Positions 1 to 10,362 of a stretch of 64,000 nt of DNA are shown piece by piece; within the stretch, counting starts at the first letter, position 1, and each line of letters starts with the position of its first letter. A program made the position numbers and the translations under genes. The stretch comes from Cristatella mucedo (Eukaryota; Bryozoa; Phylactolaemata; Cristatellidae): the NCBI GenBank assembly GCA_009760855.2, contig WPIO01000188.1, positions 62,001-126,000 on the forward strand, read 5' to 3'. The notes under the pieces were generated by a model. It searched no databases, was not told the DNA's origin, and was given only the letters and a program-made list of their open reading frames with translations.

Positions 1-39
1 AAACAAAAGTTACCTTTTTATGTTACTAAACATATATTA

Positions 40-178
40 ACAATAATAATAAGAATAATTCACTTGAAAAGTGCCCCCAGAGAACTTAATCTCTCTCTAG
101 GCGCTTTACATTTGCTTTAAAGTGAAATGCAATTGAATGGTAAGTAATATCATGCTTGAAGAACAAACGAACATTACA
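40..178 (-). mobile_element. L2-like LINE, 3' tail fragment
   Basis: On the - strand this reads as the last part of the L2-like 3' UTR: a segment equivalent to AAGCGCCTAGAGAGAGATT, then the CTCTGAGG/CACTTT motif, then an (ATT)n-type tail at the low-coordinate end. It matches the same part of the long copy at 35,098-38,721 and stops at about 178, so it is heavily 5'-truncated. Confidence 0.8.
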
Positions 179-189
179 CCGAGTACTGT

Positions 190-660
190 AAAGGGGTTCA
201 AATTCACTCAAAATATGCAGGCGTTGAGGCGTACATGAGCCGTATCAACCACAAGTGAAACAAAAACATTTGACATGTCAAGTATTATTGCGCGTCTCAA
301 CATCCAAGTCCAAGGACGTTGTAGGCATTTTAAGATGTATGTAAGACGCACATTTTCATGCCAACCTGGGCTCCTGTACAAGTCCTCAACTCCAGCATAT
401 ACTCTGGATTTCACGTCCCTGAATTGCCAATTGGCTAGGCTGTATAATTCAGCCGTTAGGAAGAAAATCTTTTGACAGCACCCTTAAAGGCAACCGGTGA
501 CAACAAGCGAGCACACGATCAATGCAAAAGTCCTACTCACTTGTTTGACTAAATTACAACTTGGAAGCACATACCGAGGACCATATACCACTAGCTTCAC
601 GTCGTTGAGGTAATTACTATCACGTATGTGACGTGTTGGCGACACCGGGGCAGCATTATG
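190..660. repeat. Unit module D, first copy
   Basis: Diverged copy of the blocks at 20,145-20,680, 32,426-32,945 and 51,860-52,390. Shared landmarks include the 'TCTGGATTTCACGTC' stretch near 403, the 'CTTAAAGGCAACC' motif near 483 and the 'GAAGCACATACC' motif near 564. I see no gene. Short open frames at 208-475 are not kept in the other copies. Confidence 0.6.
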
Positions 661-1540
661 GCAAAACGTGTTGAATGAAGAAAAGCAAGCCAGTCATCAA
701 AATAGATCAATATACGAAGGACCGATGTGCAGGCGAGACGGATGGGATAATATGTAGGTGCGAAAATTATAAATTACATTGTGATTGGATCACTACTATA
801 GAAAATATGTTAGACGACAGAATAGCAAGATGTGGAGGCATGTCAATCGGTCGTGAGGTTTAGCTTGGTCATGAACGGCATAGAAGCTATATTACGAACT
901 ATTGCCGCCACGGCTTGGCACCTCCATACCTAGTTGAACTGCTGCACCAGCTTTGGCCGCCTCGTGCCCTCCGGTCCTATATGGAAGATTGTTTACCTAT
1001 TCCGTCCCTCCGTTTAAAAAAATCCTAGCTTATTAAACAGCCTCTATTTGTATAGCAACGGACGAGCCTTAACGGCTATCATCACCGCTTGCAGTGGTGA
1101 TAAAGAATAGCCCACCTCAGGAATCGAACCCATGACCTCGGGACCGAGATCGTGCAAGCAAACGCCTTACCTAGGGTGGCATCATGGTATAATGAGCGTC
1201 GGCGACAGAATTTTTATTTCTTCAGGTCCAAGACTGTAGAACTCACTTCTGCGATTCTTACACAACGATCACTACTCTCCTGCAACCGAGTATGGTTCAT
1301 TAGTTCCAGCGGTCCGGAGTTGCTACGGCCACAATAATTACATCCTCAACTGGTCTCCTTACCCTGCTATTCTTTCTTCCCACTTTCTCTTCATTGTTTG
1401 AGATGAAGTTTGTCAGCTACCGAATGAGTACTCAAAGCCAATATATCCCTAAATAGGTTCTAACAAACTCGTGGACACACCTAGCTAGCTTTTGTGGATT
1501 TGTGGAGTCACAGACGGAGTTATATTAAAATACTTAGAAA
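660..1540 (+). mobile_element. Old LINE-B relic, interrupted by a SINE
   Basis: The + strand carries a decayed C-terminal LINE region. The CACGGCTTGGCACC and CTAGTTGAACTGCTGCACC words at 909-950 correspond to a peptide like GLAPxYLxELLHQ in the better copy at 23,162-23,713. A later block (1,197-1,530) continues with the RSFSSAGPRLWNSLP-like region and ends at the family's GTGGAGTCACAGACGGAG terminal word. The family normally ends in (CATTA)n. Frameshifts and stops are plentiful. Similar relics lie at 20,680, 32,945 and 52,390, so this insertion predates the unit duplication. Confidence 0.7.
1018..1197 (-). mobile_element. tRNA-derived SINE nested in LINE-B relic
   Basis: On the - strand there is a perfect RNA polymerase III box B, GGTTCGATTCC, at about 1,116-1,126, followed by CTGAGGTGGGC and a non-tRNA body with the GGCTCGTCCGTTGC word. 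The box A half is worn. The element splits the LINE-B relic: the relic's CCGTTTAAA stops at about 1,017 and resumes with GAGCGTCGGCGACAGA at about 1,193. The other three module-D copies lack this interruption, so the SINE arrived after duplication. Confidence 0.75.
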
Positions 1541-1785
1541 AAAACAAAGCCGCGCGTCGTACAAACACCTTTAAAAAGACGTCAAGCGTAAACATTATTA
1601 CATTGAATCAAAAGATAATTACCATGATAGCTGGCATGTTTGCCAAAGTGAAGGCCGCCTGTCAGACCCGAGACCGCTGAGATCTGGTCTGTGACCCACG
1701 ATGGCAAAACATTTGAAGTTTTAACAGGAGTAATGGGAATTTGAACTGACTTGCCGGACAGACTGATTTGACTGACTCGTCGCCG
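1540..1785. repeat. Module D/E tail
   Basis: Diverged match to 21,440-21,660: ACAAACACCTTTAAA, GGCATGTTTGCC, CCTGTCAGACCCGAGACC and the CTTGCCGGACAGACTGATT ending align in the same order. The match stops abruptly at about 1,785, where unit-private DNA begins. No gene seen. Confidence 0.55.
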
Positions 1786-2870
1786 GACGAAGGCGCACAC
1801 GCGGCCGATGCCTCGTTGGTAAGAGCTGCTACTGGAAACCCGATCAGCGGTTCCGGATTAAGTGGGTGCGTTAATAATGGACTCCTTAGTTAATGGGGGC
1901 CCATCAGCAGTAACTTATTAGGTACGGATATTCCTCCCTGGACGTTTCCTCTCGGTCAATTCAAACCTGGGGCAGGACATTTCCCATCAGGGTATATGGC
2001 AAGGGTTTAGGATTTAGGGTTTGGTGTTCAGGGTTTCACGGTGTAGAGTTTAGGTTCTAGCGTTTTAGATGGAAGGGTTTAGTGATTAGGAATTCAGGGT
2101 TGTAGGATTTAGGGTTTTAGGGATTTAGGAATTTACGGTTTTACGGTATACGGTTTTACGGTTTTACTGTTTTACGGTTTTAAGGTTGTAGGGTTTTAGG
2201 ATATTAGGGTTTTAGGGTTTTAGTGTTTTAGGGTTTTAAGGTTTTCGGGTTTAAGGGTTTTGTTGTTTTACGGTTGTACGGTTTTACAGTTTCAGGGTTT
2301 TAGAATTTTAGAGTTTAAGAATTTTAGAGTTTTAGAGTGTTAGAGTTTTAGAGTTTTAGAGTCTTAGAGTCTTAGAGTTTTAGGGTTTTAGAGTCTTAGA
2401 GTTTTAGAGTTTTAGAGTGGTAGAGTTTTAGAGTTTAAGGTCTAGGGTTGGGGTATAGGGTTGATCGTTAAGGATTTAGGTTTAGGGTTTAGGGTATGGA
2501 TTTTTTTTGAGTTTTATGGCAAGGGGTTAAAATTTAGTGTCCAGGGTGGGCTGCACTTTCGCAGCCTAAATCCGCCCGTGCTCTTATTCCGCGCTTTAAT
2601 TAATTAGTGCGTACTAGGGGGCAACCCGATCATTTGGGATTGAGTTATATTCGGTCGACCTCTCAAGCTTCGCACTCATTTGCAGGAACGCTAGGTACGC
2701 GAGGTACGCGGTAGCAGGCGCCCACTTTGACGGCTACGAATGCGCGATGGGCGACGTAGAACGGGACCGAACTATATGCTTTGCCGACACCACTACAACC
2801 ACAACCGCCGCAACCGCTGCAGTCGCATCTGCTGCCGCCGCTGCTCGCTCCATTATAAATCATCCGTCCA
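1785..2870. other. Unit-private block with CpG-rich flanks
   Basis: This DNA has no counterpart in the other units and replaces most of module E. Composition differs from its surroundings: 1,785-1,990 and 2,560-2,860 are visibly richer in G/C and CpG (for example GCGCACACGCGGCCG near 1,792 and CCGCCGCAACCGCTGCAG near 2,804). A (CCG/CTG)-like stretch at 2,795-2,850 creates a Gly/Cys-rich - strand frame (2,663-2,863), which I do not accept as a gene. The central part is a telomere-like repeat. Confidence 0.5.
1998..2510 (+). repeat. Degenerate telomere-like tandem repeat
   Basis: About 510 bp of 7-8-bp units related to GGGTTTA and GGGTTTTA. Variants cluster: mostly GGGTTTAG near 2,000-2,110, CGGTTTTA near 2,140-2,190 and again near 2,270-2,290, then GAGTTTTA/GAGTCTTA from 2,305 to 2,430, and GGGTTTAGGG again at about 2,480-2,495. 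Runs of one variant suggest local slippage or conversion inside an old array. It is internal, not a chromosome end. Confidence 0.85.
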
Positions 2871-2945
2871 ATCGAATTATCCTTCCCATTAAACTGAGCT
2901 GATTTTGTTTCAATAGAACGTGAACTATACTTGATAATGTAGAGA

Positions 2946-3019
2946 GATATATATATATATATACATATGTAAATATATATATATATATATATATATGCAT
3001 ATGTATATGTGTGTGTGTT
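2946..3019. repeat. (TA)n/(TG)n microsatellite
   Basis: Two (TA)n runs separated by CATATGTAAA, passing into TATGTGTGTGTG. The - strand tyrosine/isoleucine frame here is an artefact of the repeat. Confidence 0.95.
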
Positions 3020-3227
3020 TGTGTGTCTGCGTGTGCATCTGTATTCTTAGTTAGATATTCATGAAATTTCAAACATTTGGAATTTTCCGGTCAAAATGTC
3101 CTTGGGTCTACCAGGGGGGTGGGAATAACTGGGTGAGAAACTTCCAAAGGAGGAGAAACATCGTACAGCAATAAGGTAGCAATACCTTATGACTAAAAAT
3201 TGTCTATACAAAAAAATTCCAAAAAGT
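3020..3227. other. No recognisable feature
   Basis: Unit-private DNA between the microsatellite and a SINE. A - strand frame crosses it into the SINE but has no recognisable content. Confidence 0.4.
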
Positions 3228-3420
3228 CCAAGCTGAATAAACAGCCTATTTTTGTACAGCGACAGACGAGCCTTTACGGCTTTCACCATCACTTGCAGTG
3301 GCGATAAAGCATTGCCCACCTCAGGAATCAAACCCACGAACTCGGGACCAATGCAATGAAAGCATATGCCTTAACCTAGTGAGCCATTACGGCTCACCAT
3401 TGTCTTGTTGCCAAACCGCT
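3228..3420 (-). mobile_element. tRNA-derived SINE
   Basis: Same family as 1,018-1,197 and more complete at its 5' end. On the - strand it begins with a GAGCCGTAATGGCTCACTAGG box A region near 3,400, has box B GGTTTGATTCC (one change from consensus) near 3,333, then CTGAGGTGGGCAATGC, CACTGCAAGTGATGG and a GCTGTTTATTCAGC end near 3,230. Confidence 0.8.
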
Positions 3421-3815
3421 GTTACTTGGATTTTTTAGTTAATATATACATACCAACGTAAGTATATGCCCTGGAAGCAAATAAGGAGTTGGGCCTTGCA
3501 TAGGCATTTGCCAAAGTTTGCTGTGAGCAGCAGGGGAGAAAACCCCTTAGGGCTATCCAGTTTAAACTTTTTGAATCTGCTATAGCTACCAGTTTGACGC
3601 CCGACCACTAGCAGGCAAGTAGCTATTTACCAAAAAAGTTTCCTCATATTTTTTAGGGTTTATTTTAAGGCTAATTTACTGATATTTGAAACCACAGACC
3701 GACGAAAAACCAGAACACTTCAGTTCGGATTCTGTCATTTTGCGGAAAAAAGAATTTTGTTGTGCTCGACGAACTCTTTCGGTGCAAACTGGTCTTTCAG
3801 AATAATTTTATTTTA
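3420..3815. other. No recognisable feature
   Basis: Unit-private sequence. I found no frame, repeat or splice pattern that can be supported. Confidence 0.4.
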
Positions 3816-3985
3816 ATGATTATAATAATGCACTTGATAAAGTGCCCTAACAGGACTCAATTTCGTTCTAGGCTATTTACATTTGCTGCACAGGAAACGC
3901 GATTGAATGGCGAGTAACATGACGCTTGCTAAACAACTTGAACAACGTGGTTAGAGGTGACACCGATGTCCTTCAATATAGGTAA
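3816..3985 (-). mobile_element. L2-like LINE 3' tail, old
   Basis: On the - strand it ends ...AAAGTGCATTATTATAATC, preceded by worn equivalents of the GCGCCTAGAGAGAG and GGAAATGCAATTGAATGG words. It is more diverged than the tail at 35,098. Confidence 0.75.
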
Positions 3986-4302
3986 GCCTGTAGTAATTAC
4001 ATTGCTTACGGTTGGATCGTTAATCTATGTCATAAATGTCTCAGTCATGGCGAACGGTCCAAGACACTTATCAGTAAATACGTTATGAATGACTAGACGT
4101 AAATTGCTTACCAAGGCAAAATTTTAATGACGAGCTATACAAAATACCAGACGTTACAGTTGGCTTGTTAAGTACCGAGTTTAAGTGACTAACCACTGAG
4201 CTGATGAATCGAGCCGAATGGGTTAGAATAACAAGTTAGTATACACTTTGTGCAAACCACAAGTCCTTTTGAGACCTTGCGTTTAGTTGGTTTGCTCCTA
4301 TG
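3985..4302. other. No recognisable feature
   Basis: Unit-private DNA between two oppositely oriented L2 tails; nothing else can be supported. Confidence 0.35.
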
Positions 4303-4622
4303 GGCAGGAACTTGCTTCAACCTGCGTCACGAAACCTCGCTAATTGACCACATTTAAAAAGAAACTAAATATGCACGTATCTATGAAAGCATTTAGTGGT
4401 GCATGTGATTCTTCCATTATGGGTTTATACAAACTGACACCACTGAATGCTGTCACTAACCTCTGTTGTATGCCGACCCTGGGCATGTCACCCAAACCAT
4501 ATTATTTCTTCTATTGACCGTTCTGCCACTAAACATTCTATAATGCTTCCTTTGGAGCAATGGTAAAGCTACTCGAAACAGATTTATATTGCTGAAGGTT
4601 CTTTTTTAGTGTATAATTATGA
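4303..4622 (+). mobile_element. L2-like LINE 3' region, old
   Basis: Starts at AACCTGCGTCACGAAACC (the last codons of the reverse-transcriptase frame) and runs through CACATTTAAAAAGAAACT, GCATTTAGTGG, GCTGTCACTAACC, CCCTGGGCATGTCACCC and GCAATGGTAAAGCTACTCGA to the tail. Heavily substituted. Confidence 0.75.
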
Positions 4623-5275
4623 CCATCTCGACCAAGTGTGTTTCTTCAGAAAAGGCGTCTACCTATATATATTCAGGCTACTTCTTTAGGATTGTCATTT
4701 GCTCTTTCTTTAACATCGTCAAGGAACCAAGGAATATTTATCATATGCACAATAAATTTGAACAAACATCTGAAACTGCATTAGTTTTTGCATAGCTATA
4801 CATTAAATGTAGGTTGCTAAAATTGGGGAAAAGTGGTTGACGAGCCATTGTGGCTAAACCATTACCGTGTTTCCCAATCTTACAAAGCATGCAGATTACA
4901 AGCATTCAGCGAGAAGTGGCAGTCAAAGACGCCGGAATGGTTGGGAACAAACATGCCAAGGCTAGACGTAAGGTGCTCAACCCAACTACATGCTTATGAA
5001 TGGAGCAGCATTTGATTTGATTCATGCATTATAAAGTTGTGACGTTCAAACAAAATTAACAAACGTGTGCAGTAAATTTACAAGGCCAGTGCGTAGTTTG
5101 CCTAACTTTAGCTTGTAGCTGGATGATTTCCCTCAAGTTGCACGTTCGTTTACTTGAGGGAAATCATCCAGGGTACACTTTCTGTAAGACAAACCTAGTT
5201 TACAACTTTCTGGGAGACTTTATACTGGCTTACAAAATTAAATTGCTAGAGAGAGTCAACGTTAATATCGTTGCA
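4622..5275. other. Unit-private DNA holding a perfect hairpin
   Basis: No gene is supported; the frame at 4,833-5,015 has no family features. The only clear structure is the inverted repeat at 5,119-5,171. Unit homology resumes at about 5,275. Confidence 0.4.
5119..5171. repeat. Perfect 20-bp inverted repeat
   Basis: Arms at 5,119-5,138 (CTGGATGATTTCCCTCAAGT) and 5,152-5,171 are exact reverse complements with a 13-nt loop. A run of pyrimidines does not follow, and nothing suggests a bacterial-type terminator. Confidence 0.9.
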
Positions 5276-5828
5276 GATCGTTAAATAAAATACGAACCAA
5301 TGAGGATAATGATAGATTACGGGAATTGATTAAAACTTTGTACTACCTCCAAATTTAGTTGGGTATCTATGAGTAATGTAACGTTCTTAACCAATCCAAA
5401 TTCTGCAAGAGATACATCACTGTGACTAGCAAGGTAATTATCTACGCCTATTGTCAAACCCTTTTGCCGGAATCATGAAGCATTTAAACAATTACTGGAA
5501 TTTATAGATCCGTGGCTGAAATTTTCGTGATCAAGATGGCATGATAACATAAATCATAATGTTATTATTACATTTGAAAAAGACTTCACAGAAAACTCAC
5601 CCTATTTCCAATCACTTTAAGATTGCAAAAAAGGACGCACCATGAATGGTAGACTGTAGTTCACTCGATAAACATCAAGAATAACATAACTTAGGGCTAC
5701 TTGTTAATGGTCAGTGTTGATGGCATGATGTGAATTCCGATTAGTATCGAGGCGTCGTACCTATGCAGTTACTAGGCTATTTAATTTAAATCAGTTCTCA
5801 AGGTGATTGCAACAACCTCCTCTTTGAA
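5275..5828. repeat. Unit module F, first copy
   Basis: Aligns with 22,580-23,160, 28,750-29,272, 33,960-34,654 and 53,750-54,480. Markers in order are AAAATACGAACCAATGAGGA, ATGAAGCATTTAAAC, ATCAAGATGGCAT, TTCCAATC(A/G)CTTTA and GTTGATGGCATGATGTG. No gene seen. Confidence 0.75.
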
Positions 5829-6712
5829 TTACGGCAATAACTGCTGACTAAGTCAGAGTTGGGAGTAGGAGGAATCGGTTTTTTGCACACTCATACAATA
5901 ACTGAAATTCAAAGCTAAATGTTTCACTTGATATTGAACGAGGTGACATGTGGGTAGCTTCCGATGACTAAAATCGGCCATATGAAGCCTAGGTGTCACA
6001 AACTCATATAACAATTTAGATGTGGTAACCCTGTCAAAACAAGCGAACACTTTTAAAATATTCCGTAGCTGAAATTAGACCGGACTGTGGAGCTGATTTA
6101 GTCATCTAATACAAGATCCCTGTGTAAAATGGCCCATAAAATTCCATGCACATTCAACAAAAGATAGGCTGGAGGCAGCGATTTTAATTGTTAAAGTTTT
6201 GAAATATCCGAATAATAATTGATTAGCCCGCAATTCCCCTGCTTTAATTTTGTTATTTCATTACAGAATTATAGCTCATATAAATGTTTAGATGACGTCA
6301 ATACATGCAGTGACAAATTTGCTAAGCTTCTACGTGCTGGACGGCTGCAATACTAAAATAGTGTATCGATAGCAGTTTCCTTACTTGTACCTTGCAAGTT
6401 CACTTTAGCTTGTGAATTCGGCAGTAGGCCCGTCATACTGCAATGGCTTCGATGTTACAGCTTAAGAAAATGCTTTGTTTGCAGCATATTTAACACGTCC
6501 GGAAAGAGATGGAGCTCCTCCAGGACACTTTTAAAATGTTTCTCTTCTATATACTTTAAAAAATATAAGTTTCCGAGTTTGTTGTGAGTAATAACAATGC
6601 CATGTAAACAGTTCCCATCCCAAAGATAAGCGTATTTAAGTCTTACTGATCCATTCTGTAACAAACTGATTTCTATTTTGATTTCTGCTTCACTAAACTC
6701 CTTTGCATGTAA
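5828..6712 (-). mobile_element. Module G: ancient L2-like reverse transcriptase relic
   Basis: On the - strand a frame near 5,853-6,050 reads with the pattern ...ACxDxxTTSKLxxxFVTxRLH..., matching the C-terminal part of the L2-like reverse transcriptase at 35,320-36,720 (ACLDKDTTSKLVHAFLTSRL). The relic is at the same place in all five module-G copies, so it was fixed before the unit duplicated. Upstream (6,050-6,712) is worn beyond recognition but still aligns with the other G copies. Confidence 0.65.
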
Positions 6713-6716
6713 TAGC

Positions 6717-7745
6717 TAATAATAACAATAATAATGTACTTGATAAAGCGCCCTCTGAGAACTTAATCTCTTTCTAGGCGCTTTACATTTGATGCATAGG
6801 GAAATGCAATTAAATGGTAAGTTAAATCATGCTTGAAAAACAAGCAAAATGAATAGCATGGTTAGGGGTGACATGCACAGGGTCAGCATGCAAATGTGGT
6901 TAGTGGCAGCATGCACAGTGTCAGCACACATAAGCACGTGAAGGACGAATCACTGAGACCCAATAAATACTGTCCTAAATAGGTGTGTTTTTAGGTTCCT
7001 TTTAAATGTGGTCAGGTCAGGGAATGTTCCTACGCAGGTTGGGAGGGAGTTCCATGCTTTCGGAGCATGCAAACTAAATGCATGGTCTCCAAAGGATTTA
7101 AGGTTTGTAGGAGGTATTTCTAAACTGTTGGATTCCGAAAAGCGGGTGGCACGATGCTTGGCTTGATGCGGGAGTATTCCGGACAGGTAGGCTGGAGCCA
7201 TAGAATGAAGGGACCTAAAAGTGATCGACAAAACCTTGAAGTCAATCCGTTGCTCGACTCGTAGCCAGTGCAGGCCGGCGAGAAGTGGAGTAAGGTGGCA
7301 ACTGCGAAGCTAACGACAGACAAGCCTAGCTGCAGAGTTTTGCACCAGCTGCAATCGTCTGATCGCACATGCTGGTAGACCAGCGAGCAGTTAGTTGCAG
7401 AAGTCGAGACGAGATGTTACGAATGCATGAACCAGCTTTGACGTGGTATCCTTATCCAAACAAGACCTAATTTTAGCAATGTCATGAAGCTGAAAATAGG
7501 CAGATTTGACTGAGGAGTTGACATGGTCGTCTAACGAGAGGTCGCTTTGGAATATGACACCTAGATTTCAAGCTGACTAGACAGGAGATATGCTGCAGAG
7601 TCAATATTGAGCTTCAGCCGTTCCAATTTCTGAATCACACTGGGTTTGCCCATTAATAGTAATTTAGTTTTGTCATCGTTTAGTTTTGGAAAATTTGCTG
7701 CCATCCACGTGCGGCTGTCATCAATGCATGCAGCAAGCGAGTTGG
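6717..7745 (-). mobile_element. L2-like LINE, 5'-truncated, unit-specific
   Basis: Starts (low end) with an (ATT)n-type tail at about 6,717. The - strand then carries the 3' UTR and reverse-transcriptase C-terminal codons: frames at 6,950-7,231 and 7,120-7,368 hold SLTFRSLHSMAPAYLS-like and CSWCKTLQLGL-frameshifted text, and 7,561-7,785 holds WMAANFPKLNDDKTKLL. It is broken by frameshifts and truncated at its 5' end at about 7,745. The other units lack it. Confidence 0.9.
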
Positions 7746-8474
7746 CTATGGCATTTGTAAATACTAGTAGCATAAACGTCATCAAAACTACCTACGCAAC
7801 ATAATATAATTGTCCGTAAAACTATCAGTTAGTTGATAGCTATTTAATCTCTATACTGTTTTCTAACTGTATTTATAAATGTAATTCCAACTACCTTTTG
7901 CCACCACTGGATTCGACAGATATAATTTATAATCTCGCGGATAATTAAGAGTCTCAAACCACTGTGCACATCATAACTCATTGATTTAGACATAAAAATT
8001 CAAATTAGGCGAGTAAAATTGATAGTGAAAGCGAGAATGACAATAGGTTCGTGACCATGCTTAGTGCATTCAGGGTGTCTCATTAGTAGGTCTAGTAGTT
8101 TTTGAATATTTTAAGAAAATTAGCATTAAATAGGAAATGCTTTCCACGAGGTAAGTCTTACTGTAACAGATAATATCTTTCATGTTTACTTGTTCGCGAT
8201 TAAATATGGTAGCATCGTCTTAACAAAAGTAAGACTGACAATCATGCTATCTATTCTACGATGAAAACATATTCATACTGCTAATGAATTTCTAGTAACC
8301 TGATCAATAAAGAAGTGGAAAGTCCTGATCGGCTGGGCCACACGACATGACTTTGCGTTAACAAATCATGCAGTTATCTCAATAAGATACGAGTAGTTCG
8401 AACAAGGCCTTCACTTTATGTTTCACATATACAATTGATTTAAAAGCTACAAGTAGTTAACTACATTTATTCCT
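7746..8474. repeat. Unit module H, first copy
   Basis: Aligns with 24,654-25,400, 39,620-40,195 and 55,950-56,720 (TTTATAAATGTAATTC, GGAAATGCTTTCC, CATACTGCTAATGA, GGCTGGGCCACACGA). No gene seen. Confidence 0.75.
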
Positions 8475-8830
8475 ATCTAGTTCGTATGCTCCCAAAGCCT
8501 GGAATTCCTCCCGACCTGCGTCAGAACATCTCCTGACCTGAACACATTTAAAAAGAACTTAAAAAACACACCTATTTAGTACAGCATTTAGTGGGTCCCT
8601 GTGATTCGTCCTTCACGTGCTTATGGGTGCTGACACTGTGCATGCTCCCACTAACCACATTTGCATGCTGACCCTGTGCATGCCACCCCTAACCATGTTA
8701 TTCATTTTGTTTGGTTCTCAAGCATGATTTTACTTACCATTTAATTGCATTTCCTTTCGCAGCATTGGTAAAGCACCTAGAAAGAGATTAATTTCTCCGA
8801 CGGCGCTTTATCAAATACATTATTATTATT
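8475..8830 (+). mobile_element. L2-like LINE 3' end, unit-specific insertion
   Basis: Begins in the last reverse-transcriptase codons (CCTCCCGACCTGCGTCAGAA) and runs to (ATT)n. The flanks carry ATTCCT on both sides (8,469-8,474 and 8,831-8,836), consistent with a short target-site duplication, though the tail blurs the right edge. Confidence 0.85.
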
Positions 8831-9655
8831 ATTCCTCCAACAAGCCTTGGTCACCATAACCCAGTTCGGCAAGCGATTGTAGCCCTGACCATGTCTTCCA
8901 AAATATTATTTGAGCATCAGAAATACTTGGTGTTTTCATAAAATCGTCAACTTGCTCTATACAGACATTTCTAATGAATAAGAACAGGTCAAGGCAATAG
9001 GTGATAGGCCCTTAGTATAATAAAATTAGTAACAAGCGAAAAAACGATAGATAAAAACGGTAGGTATTTTAGCCTAATCAATCAATGCGGTTAAATAACT
9101 ATAGTAATAGCTAATTCAAAAGCCTCAGGTATATATCGAAAGAAGATTCTTTAAAGCTAGCATCACCAATTCCAGTGGCAATAAAGGTTCTCATACAGCA
9201 AGATTCAAATTTACGTCGTTGGGACAGCTGTCATGAATAACAGCCACCATACCTAGCGTACCATCACAACTCATCAATAGCATGCAAAGCTAACACATGA
9301 TTCACAACATTTTGGACCTACAGCTTTGACCAAAGTGGACTAGCCTAATGCACAATATAAAAATGCACAATAGCCTTACATACAGCTTAGCAGCTTGCCT
9401 GTATCGCTAAGGCCTTATCAGACAATATATCAACGTCCAAAACAACTGTCGAACTGTATAGCACCAGAGCTGAATATTTTCGGATCGTGGTGGCATTACA
9501 CATAGATAATACTAGTATGGAGGAGAGCTTTAGTGAATGGCTTGCAATGAATTGACATTATCAAGCTTTCTGTTATGCATACTAAAAATCTTTCACAATT
9601 TGATTTAATAAAATCACAATATACGTACCAGCTATCTATAAAGACCAGTGGCAGC
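8831..9655. repeat. Unit module I, first copy, with old SINE
   Basis: Aligns with 25,400-26,200, 41,570-42,388 and 61,845-62,415. At about 9,105-9,265 it contains a worn - strand SINE of the same family as 3,228-3,420: the AGCCTC, GCATCACCAATTCCAGTGG, CAATAAAGGTTCTCA and ACAGCCACCATACCTAG words are collinear with it. This SINE is in every module-I copy. No gene seen. Confidence 0.7.
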
Positions 9656-10304
9656 CACTAATGACAGTTGAATCTATGCCAATGCATTGGTGGGTACCTA
9701 TGTGGGAAGCTAGTTCCCAGTATACCACCATTCTGATCTTCCCACACCCGATTAGATCAAGCAAGAAATTCCATGAAAGTGCGATTACGAAAACCTCCAC
9801 ACTGCAACTCCAGCCAAGTTTGTCCAGCGATCACTGTTCATTAATTCATAGACACGTTATGAAATATCGACATTGTTGTCAACCAAGTAAAAAAAAATAC
9901 TAAGTGGAGTTTTTCTTTCGACATTGAACGAAGGGACACATGGGTAGCATTGCGTGAAGAATATTTTCAAGTAGAATTTGTTGTGAGGATTTTCGTTATG
10001 ACCAACCAACTGTATCGTCAAATCTGAGAACTGTGATCCGAATATATTACTGAATTAATAATATTGAGATAATCTTTGAAGTCCCAAACTAAATTCCCAC
10101 AGTTCTCATAAATTATATCACATACATACTATCACGATTGGCTAATCCTGGAATATTAAAATAACGGATGGATTTGCTGAAGTTATAAGGAAGAAATACT
10201 TCGTACAATCTAGGCTACCTAGCGAGACCTGCCAGATAATGGATTTTACTTCCAAGTGTGTCCGACAGCATTGGAAGTCTTACCACAAAATTGGGACTGA
10301 ACTG
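9656..10304. repeat. Unit module J, first copy
   Basis: Aligns with 26,201-26,790, 42,389-42,970 and 62,416-63,290. A + strand frame at 9,661-9,903 is partly shared with 42,389-42,634 but is stopped within a few codons in the 26.2-kb copy, so I do not call it a gene. J also shares words with F/G (GATCTTCCCAC, then AACGA(A/G)G(G/T)GACA), which suggests a still older internal duplication. Confidence 0.65.
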
Positions 10305-10323
10305 TGAGAGAGAGAGAAAGAGA

Positions 10324-10361
<38 letters not shown>
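10305..10361. repeat. (GA)n microsatellite
   Basis: The leading edge of module K always begins with a GA tract; here it is about 57 bp with one interruption. The - strand Leu/Ser frames are repeat artefacts. Confidence 0.95.

Positions 10362-10362
<1 letters not shown>

Noticed and set aside
1116-1190. tRNA gene on the - strand
   Set aside because: Box B is perfect but the acceptor and anticodon stems do not form, and the copies share a long non-tRNA body: a SINE.
2663-2863. Gly/Cys-rich 66-residue - strand frame, possibly a cysteine-rich peptide
   Set aside because: The glycine/cysteine run comes from a CCG/CTG-type simple repeat; there is no signal peptide, and the frame has no second copy.
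9661-9903. 80-residue frame partly shared with 42,389-42,634
   Set aside because: Stopped early at 26,230, not open at 62,420, and lies in J sequence related to a LINE relic.
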